Source: Flavobacteriales bacterium UBA952
Lineage (GTDB): Bacteria > Bacteroidota > Bacteroidia > Flavobacteriales_D > Crocinitomicaceae
Length of the DNA stretch: 64,000 nt
Reading direction: 5' to 3'
Assembly: GCA_002293185.1 (NCBI GenBank)
Contig: DBCS01000008.1
Span: 333,085 to 397,084, forward strand
Made by a program: the position numbers and the translations under genes. Position 1 is the stretch's first letter. Each line of letters starts with the position of its first letter. Positions 17,298-24,322 of this stretch are shown here, piece after piece. The notes beneath the pieces were generated by a model. That model did not search any database and had not been told where the DNA came from. It worked only from the letters and a program-made list of their open reading frames with translations.

Positions 17298-18180
17298 AAC
17301 GGATATCTCAACACGTTTTCGCGAGCTCCAACTGCACATTTGTAAAGCCCTCGAACAACTGGATGGCTTGGCTACATTCAATGAAGATTCTTGGGAACGT
17401 CTTGAAGGCGGTGGAGGTCATACGCGTACGCTTCAAGGTGGTCAAATTTTAGAAAAAGCGGGTGTTGCTTTTAGTGCAGTTCATGGGCCCGTTACTGCCG
17501 CCATGAAACAGCAATTAGGTCATGAAGGCGAGCGTTTCTTCGCAACAGGGGTCTCTATTGTACTGCACCCCAAACATCCACGCCATCCGATCATGCACAT
17601 GAATGTGCGCTATTTTGAACTCGAGGACAGCAAATACTGGTTTGGCGGCGGTATTGATCTTACACCACATTACGTAGACCTCAATAAAGCCATTTCTTTT
17701 CACGCGTCTTTGCGAGAAGTATCTGATCGTTACCACCCTGACTTCTATCCAAAATTTAAGGAGTGGGCAGATCGCTATTTCTTCTTGCCCCATCGGGCCG
17801 AGTCTAGGGGAGTTGGCGGTATATTCTTTGATCAGCTCGATGAAAGTTCTGGTCTTACCAAAGATCAACTATTTTCCTATTGCCAAGATCTTGGGCGTTT
17901 ATTTCCAATTGTGTATTCAAACCAATTGAAAGATGTTGTTTTAAAGGAGCCAACAGCTGAAGAATTAGCATGGCAGGCACTCAGACGCGGCCGCTATGTA
18001 GAATTCAATTTGTTACACGACCGCGGAACCAAATTCGGCATCTATTCGGGTGGCCGAACAGAATCTATCTTGATGAGCATGCCGCCGATGGCCAATTGGG
18101 TATACAATCAAGAACCGACCGAGGGTTCTGAAGAACAAAAAACCCTGAGTTTCCTCAGGGCTGTGCATCAATTCTGTTAA
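17290..18180 (+). CDS. hemF: oxygen-dependent coproporphyrinogen III oxidase
   Basis: A 296-residue aerobic coproporphyrinogen oxidase that makes protoporphyrinogen IX for haem with O2 as oxidant. Conserved blocks: the N-terminal GGGGHTRTLQGGQILEKAGV, HPIMHMNVRYFE, WFGGGIDLTPHY and HRAESRGVGGIFFD. Full length. It overlaps the LysM/binding protein by 8 bases and is therefore the third gene of the guaA unit. Its last codons contain a hairpin that serves as terminator for the convergent lipoprotein gene on the other strand. Confidence 0.96.
   Translation: MNKTDISTRFRELQLHICKALEQLDGLATFNEDSWERLEGGGGHTRTLQGGQILEKAGVAFSAVHGPVTAAMKQQLGHEGERFFATGVSIVLHPKHPRHPIMHMNVRYFELEDSKYWFGGGIDLTPHYVDLNKAISFHASLREVSDRYHPDFYPKFKEWADRYFFLPHRAESRGVGGIFFDQLDESSGLTKDQLFSYCQDLGRLFPIVYSNQLKDVVLKEPTAEELAWQALRRGRYVEFNLLHDRGTKFGIYSGGRTESILMSMPPMANWVYNQEPTEGSEEQKTLSFLRAVHQFC
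18137..18160 (-). terminator. terminator of the lipoprotein gene, embedded in hemF
   Basis: Perfect 7-bp stem CCCTGAG/CTCAGGG (18143-18149 and 18154-18160) with a 4-base loop, followed on the minus strand by six T. It sits inside the final hemF codons, 30 bases beyond the stop of the convergent gene. Confidence 0.75.
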
Positions 18181-18190
18181 AATCAGTTTG

Positions 18191-18634
18191 TTATTGTTTG
18201 CTGAGGGTAAGGTAGTCGGTACCACCGTTGCCTCCAGAAACATCGATGAGTTTGATTTCTGTGTCTGTGAAAGAAATGATATCCCAATCGTCAGAGAGGT
18301 CGTCTAGTTGATTACTTACCGTGAAATTGATATTAAAATCAAGGTCGTCAAGACTGTCGTCGTCATTGCTATTTGAGTCTGTAATAGACCAAGTGCCCAC
18401 ATACGGATTCGAATTACTGCTCAAAAGATCTGTAGCGTTAAGTACACCGTCCTCTAAAAAGTTAAATCTAAAAGTACTGTAATCTGAGGTTTCGTCGTCG
18501 CCGTCGTCGATGTAACTACTAACAATCCAAGTTCCGTCTGTAGAAATATTAGTGATTTGCTTTTGGTTACTTTGCCATTTAGAACATGCTCCAAGTAGTG
18601 CGAGTAGGGTAAGGGAATATAAGGTAGTTTTCAT
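18191..18634 (-). CDS. lipocalin-like lipoprotein (hypothetical)
   Basis: A 147-residue lipoprotein: the signal peptide ends in the lipobox LLGAC (cysteine 17). The mature part starts with a DGTWIVSSYID strand and ends with VGTWSI, FTDTEIKL and TDYLTLSKQ strands, resembling the small lipocalin-like (DUF4923/lipocalin_5-type) proteins of Bacteroidota. It is very rich in Asp, Ser and Asn, with two D-rich clusters. Function unknown. Convergent with hemF and divergent from the VOC gene. Confidence 0.7.
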   Translation of the reverse strand: MKTTLYSLTLLALLGACSKWQSNQKQITNISTDGTWIVSSYIDDGDDETSDYSTFRFNFLEDGVLNATDLLSSNSNPYVGTWSITDSNSNDDDSLDDLDFNINFTVSNQLDDLSDDWDIISFTDTEIKLIDVSGGNGGTDYLTLSKQ

Positions 18635-18694
18635 ATTTTCGACTTTTTTTTGACAAAAGTATAATTTAATTTGACAAAAATTTTAACTTAGTTT

Positions 18695-19741
18695 ATGGTT
18701 AAAATTCATGGTATTCAGCATATTGGCGTTGCAGTTTCCGATATGAATCGGACCTTGCCGCTTTATAGGAAGTGGTTTGGGATGAATATTCCCTTCTTTG
18801 ATAGCGTTCAGGCAGCTCCTTTAATGCAGGTCTTTACCCGCAATGAGGTCATCGCCAAAAGAGCGAGTATGGTGATGAATTTAAGAGGGGGTAGCGCCAT
18901 GGAAGTTATAGAACCTACTTCATTTAAGCCCACCGCACTGCCCTCAGATTTTCAGTTAGGAGACATTGGTATTTTTGCCATCCACATGCGGATGTCCGAG
19001 CCGGCGCAAACCTTTCAAAAATTTGATCCATTGGGCTTGCGATCCGATTTACAAGCAGATCCTATGGGCAACAAGCGCTTTTTAATTCAAGATCCAGATC
19101 GTAATTATTTTGTTGCGATTGAAGACGAGCAAATTTATCTTGAAACAAAGCAGACGATTGGTGGCGTAGGTGGAATATCCATCGGAGTTGCTGATATAGG
19201 CGCTTCTAAAGCGTTTTATGCGGGTCTTGGTTTTGATCAAGTTCTTTATGAGGGGAGTGGTGTATTTTCAGATTTTCAGGGCTTTCCGGGAGGCGACCAA
19301 CCGGTACAACGCATGATACTCGGTACTAAAGAGATGGCCGAGGGTCCTTTTGGCGCTGTCATTGGCTTTTCTAAAGTAGAACTCATTGCTGTATCTAATC
19401 GCAAAGCGCAGAAAATTTTCAGAGGCCGTATTTGGGGCGATACCGGTTTTGTACACCTCGGTCTTGATGTCCAAGACATGAGCAGTCTTCAGCAACAGTT
19501 GCTGCATCGTCATATCGAATTTGAGTGTGATAGTCTATCTGCGCTCGATATGGGAAAAACGAGCGTGCACTGCGCTTATATTACGGACCCCGATGGCGTA
19601 TTAATTGAGCTCATCGAGGTATACAAAATTCCCCTCATTGAAAAATGGGGCGTATTTTTAAATGTGCATGGCAAAAAAGCAGGTAAAAACCTGCCTAAAT
19701 GGCTCATCCGATTATTGCGTTTTTCTGCCATCAAAAATTAA
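18695..19741 (+). CDS. VOC (glyoxalase/dioxygenase) superfamily protein, two domains
   Basis: A 348-residue protein with two vicinal-oxygen-chelate modules, the first opening at IHGIQHIGVAVSDM (residues 4-17) and the second near GVGGISIGVADI (around 156). Candidate metal ligands are the opening histidine of the first module, HLGLDV and the glutamate in GVLIELIEV. The family includes glyoxalases, ring-cleaving dioxygenases and resistance proteins; the reaction cannot be chosen here. It precedes the WYL regulator gene on the same strand with a 36-base gap. Confidence 0.7.
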   Translation: MVKIHGIQHIGVAVSDMNRTLPLYRKWFGMNIPFFDSVQAAPLMQVFTRNEVIAKRASMVMNLRGGSAMEVIEPTSFKPTALPSDFQLGDIGIFAIHMRMSEPAQTFQKFDPLGLRSDLQADPMGNKRFLIQDPDRNYFVAIEDEQIYLETKQTIGGVGGISIGVADIGASKAFYAGLGFDQVLYEGSGVFSDFQGFPGGDQPVQRMILGTKEMAEGPFGAVIGFSKVELIAVSNRKAQKIFRGRIWGDTGFVHLGLDVQDMSSLQQQLLHRHIEFECDSLSALDMGKTSVHCAYITDPDGVLIELIEVYKIPLIEKWGVFLNVHGKKAGKNLPKWLIRLLRFSAIKN

Positions 19742-19766
19742 CTACGCAAAATTATTGCGGATTGAT

Positions 19767-19774
19767 TATCTTTG
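19767..19774 (+). promoter_or_regulatory. -7 element upstream of the WYL regulator gene
   Basis: TATCTTTG, a perfect TAnnTTTG match ending 3 bases before the ATG at 19778. This makes the in-frame TTG at 19772, which lies within the box, an unlikely start and predicts a leaderless transcript. Confidence 0.5.
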
Positions 19775-19777
19775 GCC

Positions 19778-20734
19778 ATGCTTCAACTCAAAGCTCAAAG
19801 TCAGCGCTTGCAACTGATCCTTGATTTTTTAAAGGAACAGGCCTTTATGCGTGCTTCTTTTGCTCAAATCCACGATTATCTGCGCGCTGTATTGCCCTCA
19901 CTAGGCTTAAAAACGATTTCTCGACGTTCGCTTGAGTCTGATCTACAAATATTAAGAGAAGAAGGGGGTGAGCGCCTATTGCACGTACGCGTTTCAAAAA
20001 AACATTATTACCAGCTACTTTCGGCCCCGCACGAAGCAATTTCAAACACGCTCAAAGCCGCTATGCTCGAACAAATTGCCTCACAATTAGGTGCAAGCAC
20101 AACGCGTATAGAAAAAAGCCTTCAAGACAAGCTGGTATTTCAATTCTCTGCACTCAATGACGACGGAAAGTCATTTGAGTTGGCGGCAGTTTGCACACAA
20201 GCAATTACTCAGCAGTACTTGCTTCAATTTTTATACCAGTCGGCGTTCGGAACCTACAAGACTAAACTTCAGGTTGTGGCACCGCTTCAGGTGCGTTTTT
20301 ACGAAGGACGCTATTATCTCGTAGCTAGCGTGTGGTCTGAGCTTCTGAAGGCACCGAGGCCTGCTATAAAAGTTTTTGCCTTTGATTTAATCGAAGATTT
20401 TGTAATGGTACCCGCTTTGGTTGAACGAGAAGACGGCGCAGAGGGCGAATTACAATACTTTTCATGGCAGGAGCTCTCTGAAGAGGTAGGGCTCAAAACC
20501 TATTTCAAGCATTGTTTGGGCATTGCACGCTTTAAGGAGAGCACCCCAGAAATTATTCGTTTGAAATTTACCGATTGGGCCATCTCCTACGTGAAGTCCA
20601 GAAAACTGCATGCGTCGCAACGCATTGTTATTGATCATCCGAACTATATTGTAGTAGAATTATATATTTATCGAACCTACGAGCTTTCTATGTTACTGTC
20701 TCGCTTCCGAGATTACGGTGTGGAGGTTCGTTAG
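19778..20734 (+). CDS. WYL domain-containing transcriptional regulator
   Basis: A 318-residue protein with an N-terminal helix-turn-helix-like segment (about 1-75, including ISRRSLESDLQILREEGG) and a WYL domain centred on VVAPLQVRFYEGRYYLVAS (about 165-183), followed by a WCX-like C-terminal part. WYL proteins are ligand-responsive regulators, often tied to DNA damage, phage defence or nucleotide signals. No adjacent target operon is obvious; the accessory stretch begins on the other strand just downstream. The ATG at 19778 is preferred to the TTG at 19772 because of the promoter element. Confidence 0.8.
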   Translation: MLQLKAQSQRLQLILDFLKEQAFMRASFAQIHDYLRAVLPSLGLKTISRRSLESDLQILREEGGERLLHVRVSKKHYYQLLSAPHEAISNTLKAAMLEQIASQLGASTTRIEKSLQDKLVFQFSALNDDGKSFELAAVCTQAITQQYLLQFLYQSAFGTYKTKLQVVAPLQVRFYEGRYYLVASVWSELLKAPRPAIKVFAFDLIEDFVMVPALVEREDGAEGELQYFSWQELSEEVGLKTYFKHCLGIARFKESTPEIIRLKFTDWAISYVKSRKLHASQRIVIDHPNYIVVELYIYRTYELSMLLSRFRDYGVEVR

Positions 20735-20754
20735 TTCGTATAAAATAGTACGAG

Positions 20755-21099
20755 TTATTGATTTGCTCTTTTGATACCGTAGAAAGCGATTAAAAATAAA
20801 CACATGATGATTCCGACGGAAATAATATATGTTGGATTCGATACCTGCAGAAATACGAATGAAAAATTCAATATCAGTAGAACTACGAAAAAAGAAGTTG
20901 CTAGTGTGCGAATATTTGTTGTCGTTCTTGGCGTATCATAACTTGCGCCTATCGCCATTGTTAAGGTTGTGGCAAAGCATATAAAGCTACTACTTACAAT
21001 TAAGACATTATTTTCTACAGTAGTTAAAGTATACAATCCGTAGGCAATTAAGGCGCTAATTGCAAGGCAAATCATGGTCAAAAAGGCATTTATTTTCAT
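20755..21099 (-). CDS. small four-helix membrane protein (hypothetical)
   Basis: A 114-residue protein from the ATG at 21099 with four hydrophobic segments (roughly 5-23, 28-48, 60-80 and 85-107) and few charged residues. I do not recognise a family. It starts 7 bases after the stop of the GYF_2 gene on the same strand, so it is the last gene of the TerB-SPFH-GYF_2 unit. A longer reading from 21141 would overlap that gene and lacks support. Confidence 0.6.
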   Translation of the reverse strand: MKINAFLTMICLAISALIAYGLYTLTTVENNVLIVSSSFICFATTLTMAIGASYDTPRTTTNIRTLATSFFVVLLILNFSFVFLQVSNPTYIISVGIIMCLFLIAFYGIKRANQ

Positions 21100-21106
21100 A
21101 TTGCTG

Positions 21107-21451
21107 TTATTTTGTAAATGAAGGAGGGCTAAGTACAACAAGTTTCAATACTTCCGGTATTTGTTCAGCAAGCATCCAATTCGATAATCCAGGTTTCCAT
21201 ATATAGGAGCTTTTGGTAATTGTTTTATCTTGTATTAATCTAATTAATTCTTGTTCAGAGAATGGTCCAGCTTGTTTTTCATCAATCATTACATAGTAAA
21301 ATGCTGCATGATTCCATGACGTGTCGTTAGGAGTACCCGTTACTTGCATTTGATTTAGTGATTGATTCATTGTTTGAATCATTTGCTGAGCAACAGCCAT
21401 GCTTAAACCAAATTCAACCAGTTTATCTACGGCAAAGAAATTGTCTTCCAT
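21107..21451 (-). CDS. GYF_2 (DUF4339) domain protein
   Basis: A 114-residue protein with a short helical N-terminus and one GYF_2 domain (about 50-105: YYVMIDEKQAGPFSEQEL, then YIWKPGLSNWMLAEQIPE). The GPF and W-x-x-G-x-x-x-W features match the GYF_2 domain at the end of the neighbouring SPFH protein. GYF-type domains bind proline-rich peptides; here a natural partner would be the proline stretches of that SPFH protein. Twelve bases separate it from the SPFH gene. Confidence 0.75.
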   Translation of the reverse strand: MEDNFFAVDKLVEFGLSMAVAQQMIQTMNQSLNQMQVTGTPNDTSWNHAAFYYVMIDEKQAGPFSEQELIRLIQDKTITKSSYIWKPGLSNWMLAEQIPEVLKLVVLSPPSFTK

Positions 21452-21463
21452 AATTTTATCGAA

Positions 21464-22798
21464 TTACATAGTTGGAGGAGGTGGGGGAGGTGGTACTGAA
21501 GCAAATAATGAAGATAATTCTTGAACGTTACCGGCAAGCTCCCAAGCGGTCATACCTTGTTTCCAAACATGGGTATTTTGCGTGAGCTGACCATTTTGAA
21601 CCATTTGCTGAAGTTGCTGCAAATTGAATGGCCCGGCTGTTTGGCCGTTAACAGATACGCTGTACTGTATTTGAGGTGGAGGTGGGGGCGTATTTTGTTG
21701 CTGGTTCATGTTTTGACCCATTTGGTTCATCATGCCAGCCATTTGACCACCCATGGCGCCACCCATGGCCATGCCAGCCATCATGCCCGCAGGATTCATT
21801 CCTCCACCTCCACCGATGTTACCCATTTCCCCAAGGCTATTTGCTGCGGTTTTGAGTACATCAGTTTGTTGATTGAGTGCATGGGCACCAATGAAATTAG
21901 TTTCAGTTTGAAGTTTTTGTGCTCTTTGTGCCTCTTCTCTCTGAATTTTTAAAGTATCCTCAAGGTTATCAGCATTGATCTGCTGCATGTCATTTAGGTT
22001 CTTGATATTCACGTCTGTTTGCGCAGAAATGGTTTTCTCTTGCTGTTCTCTTGTTACCTTGAGTAACCTCTTGAATCCTTCACTTTCTTGGTCAAGCTCT
22101 AAAGTATCAATATCGAATCTTTTGAGATTCACACCAAAATCTTCAGAAAAAGTATCTTTCAATTTTGTTTTGAGCGACTCGTTAATGAAATCTAGGTTCT
22201 CCTCAATCTGAACTAAATTCAAAGGATTCGTTCTGTTGATATTCATAACACCAGATTTAATGCTACTTGTAACAGCAGACTTAATCAAATTCTTGAAATC
22301 ATCTAATTCAAAATTGATTAATCGGGTGTTTTTAATAAATAATTTATAGTCAGTTATATTGAAAATAATTTGACCTCTTACTGACATTGGTACTGGAAAG
22401 TCAGGAAGTCGGGTATCAGTAATATTGAAATAGGGGACGCCAAATTTAATTGGGACATTACCAGCAAGGTTTATAAAATAAATTTCAGCTTGAAATGGAG
22501 ATGCACCCCCAAATGCGGCGCCAACAATACTCGATAAAATTGGAAAATTTGCGGTTTTTATCGTTTGGTCATACGGACCAACAATAAAATCTTGCATGGC
22601 TCCGTCTTTTTGTTGGTAAACAAAAACTGCAAGCTCACCGTCTTTAACACGTAAACTACTCCCATAGCGTATTGCATTTTCTTTTTTGGTAGTGTTTGCC
22701 TCTCCAGAAGGTCGCCATTTCCATACTAAATACTCTTGTTCATCACAACGGATTACATCCATGAACCCGCCTTCTGATTTATTTCCAAATAGACCCAT
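21464..22798 (-). CDS. SPFH-domain protein with C-terminal GYF_2 domain (YdjI-like)
   Basis: A 444-residue protein. Residues about 20-260 form an SPFH/Band 7-like domain of the YdjI ('virion core protein') type, opening with DVIRCDEQEYLVWKWRPSGE. A coiled-coil segment (about 245-310) and a Gly/Met/Gln-rich linker follow, then PPPPP, a GYF_2 domain (about 377-430) and a second proline run. In Bacillus the YdjI SPFH protein works with YdjG and YdjH to place PspA at the membrane. Here the gene follows the TerB/zinc-ribbon gene by 2 bases. No transmembrane segment is evident, so membrane association would be peripheral. Confidence 0.8.
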   Translation of the reverse strand: MGLFGNKSEGGFMDVIRCDEQEYLVWKWRPSGEANTTKKENAIRYGSSLRVKDGELAVFVYQQKDGAMQDFIVGPYDQTIKTANFPILSSIVGAAFGGASPFQAEIYFINLAGNVPIKFGVPYFNITDTRLPDFPVPMSVRGQIIFNITDYKLFIKNTRLINFELDDFKNLIKSAVTSSIKSGVMNINRTNPLNLVQIEENLDFINESLKTKLKDTFSEDFGVNLKRFDIDTLELDQESEGFKRLLKVTREQQEKTISAQTDVNIKNLNDMQQINADNLEDTLKIQREEAQRAQKLQTETNFIGAHALNQQTDVLKTAANSLGEMGNIGGGGGMNPAGMMAGMAMGGAMGGQMAGMMNQMGQNMNQQQNTPPPPPQIQYSVSVNGQTAGPFNLQQLQQMVQNGQLTQNTHVWKQGMTAWELAGNVQELSSLFASVPPPPPPPTM

Positions 22799-22800
22799 AG

Positions 22801-23598
22801 TTATTTTTTTAGATCGATTAATTTAGCGTCGATAAGTAATTTTTCAATTATTTCTATGGATTCCTTATCGTTGGACATCGAGAGTTTTGCTTTAGTGAAT
22901 ATTTGTTCTGCTTTCTTGCGCCAAATAGCGTTCCATTTCGAAATATATTTACCTTCTTCATTGAAACGGTTCAGAAGCGTGACTACCTGAATTTTACTTA
23001 TGGAAAGCGTTAAAAACTCAATAATTTCTTCTTTGGAATTTGGTACCGGGAAGTTCATTATCATCTCCTCTTTTCTGATGTCAGTTGTGGACCATTTTGG
23101 AGGTTTTGACTTATTGACTACAAAGATGATAATATTGTAGGGTATTAATATTGGGTATAAAAAAATCCATTTAATCAACGTTCCACAGCCAATATTTGCG
23201 CTCAACTTTTGATTTACAAAAAGACTTTCTTCTCTAGATGCTTCTAATTCATTGAGTTTTTCAAAAAATTTTATGATATTTTGAGATGCATTAATATTTC
23301 TAAATTCAGTCCCACAATCATTACATTTTGTTGAAAAAGACTCTGTAATTGCACCACACCCTGGACATTTTTTTACGTCACCTAATTTATTAGAAACTGG
23401 GGCAGCAGTATTTTGACTTTCGGTAATCTTGCTCTGCTGTTTTTTTTCAAATAACTTCGCTTCAAGGACCATTTCAAACTCATCTAGATCCAAACCTAAT
23501 GATTCTGCTTTTTTGAAAAGAATTTGTTTTTCTTTTTCTGAAAGTTCACCATCCGTTAAAGCGAGTTCTATTAATTTTTCTAGTTGTTCGTTGTACAT
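22801..23598 (-). CDS. TerB-like / zinc-ribbon membrane protein
   Basis: A 265-residue protein with a TerB-like helical N-terminus (1-50, ELALTDGELSEKEKQIL), a zinc ribbon with C78, C81, C92 and C95 (CPGCG...CNDCG), one strongly hydrophobic segment (about 139-161) and a charged helical C-terminus. The combination of zinc ribbon and membrane helix next to an SPFH protein recalls YdjG/YdjH of the Bacillus Psp operon. It probably begins the four-gene transcript ending at 20755, because a strong terminator separates it from the PH-SHOCT gene upstream. Confidence 0.7.
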   Translation of the reverse strand: MYNEQLEKLIELALTDGELSEKEKQILFKKAESLGLDLDEFEMVLEAKLFEKKQQSKITESQNTAAPVSNKLGDVKKCPGCGAITESFSTKCNDCGTEFRNINASQNIIKFFEKLNELEASREESLFVNQKLSANIGCGTLIKWIFLYPILIPYNIIIFVVNKSKPPKWSTTDIRKEEMIMNFPVPNSKEEIIEFLTLSISKIQVVTLLNRFNEEGKYISKWNAIWRKKAEQIFTKAKLSMSNDKESIEIIEKLLIDAKLIDLKK

Positions 23599-23634
23599 CT
23601 TTATGTATTTGTTAGAGGATCCTTTTAAGCATTA

Positions 23635-23668
23635 AAATAAAGAAAGGGCGTTAACCCTTTCTTTATTT
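23635..23668 (-). terminator. terminator of the PH-SHOCT gene
   Basis: A perfect 14-bp stem (AAATAAAGAAAGGG with its complement) around a 6-base loop, 23635-23648 and 23655-23668. The stem ends in A/T tracts on both sides, so it could act in either direction. It lies 5 bases after the PH-SHOCT stop and before the TerB-like gene. Confidence 0.8.
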
Positions 23669-23673
23669 GATAA

Positions 23674-24285
23674 TTACATTTTTGATAAAATATCCGCTTT
23701 TTTTGCATCGAACTCTTCTTGGGTTAAGATTCCCATATCCAACATCGATTTAAGCTTTGTTAGTTTTTCCATTGGATCTTCTACAGGAGCAGCAGGAGCA
23801 GCAGGAGCAGTTGCACCAGTATTAATTACAATTCCACCGCCTGCCGCAGCTCGTTTATCTTCAAGATCTCTTTGTCTTCTTTCTTCCTTTTTACTTTCTT
23901 CCATTTCTTGCCCAAAACGGTACAGTTTTCTTGCTTGTGCTTTTGGTATGTCATCCATACTATCCGACTCGCCGGATAATGTTTTAACTGTTATTGTTGC
24001 AGACAACATACCCTCTTTCATATGAATGTCTGCAATATTCATCCAGGAGTAGTCCTGAAAATCTAAGCTAAATCCAAAAGATTTGGGTCTAATAATAATT
24101 ACCCTTTTGCTTGTAAGTGCAATACAATCAGGAGAAAAGTTTATACCCAAAGTTTTCTTTTGAACTGCAATGTATTTTATTTCTTCGTTTGACGTGCAAA
24201 ATTCTTGAACCTTTGGAAGTATTTTCTCGATTACTTTCGGGTCTTGTTCATCTGTAATTAAATCATTAATTGAAATCATATTCAT
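23674..24285 (-). CDS. bacterial PH domain protein with C-terminal SHOCT domain
   Basis: A 203-residue protein. An N-terminal PH-like domain (about 25-115; strands with KYIAVQKKTLGI, IALTSKRVIII and WMNIADIHMKEG) is followed by a charged helix, an Ala/Pro-rich linker and a SHOCT domain (about 170-203: KLKSMLDMGILTQEEFDAKK). SHOCT domains are short oligomerisation modules often paired with PH or membrane domains. It lies just upstream of the TerB-SPFH unit on the same strand but has its own terminator. A second ATG two codons in is equally possible. Confidence 0.8.
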   Translation of the reverse strand: MNMISINDLITDEQDPKVIEKILPKVQEFCTSNEEIKYIAVQKKTLGINFSPDCIALTSKRVIIIRPKSFGFSLDFQDYSWMNIADIHMKEGMLSATITVKTLSGESDSMDDIPKAQARKLYRFGQEMEESKKEERRQRDLEDKRAAAGGGIVINTGATAPAAPAAPVEDPMEKLTKLKSMLDMGILTQEEFDAKKADILSKM

Positions 24286-24322
24286 TTATTTTATTGGTTA
24301 TTACTATTTACTCTTATTTATC

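Noticed and set aside
20735..20753. Possible terminator between the WYL gene and the convergent membrane protein gene
   Set aside because: Only a 5-bp AT-rich stem without a convincing T tail; too weak to call.
21521..21952. 143-residue plus-strand frame opposite the SPFH gene
   Set aside because: Histidine/threonine-rich product arises from the antisense of the Gly/Met/Gln-rich linker; compositional artefact.
23790..23820. Tandem gcaggagca-type repeat
   Set aside because: Simple Ala/Pro linker coding in the PH-SHOCT protein, not a CRISPR or regulatory repeat.
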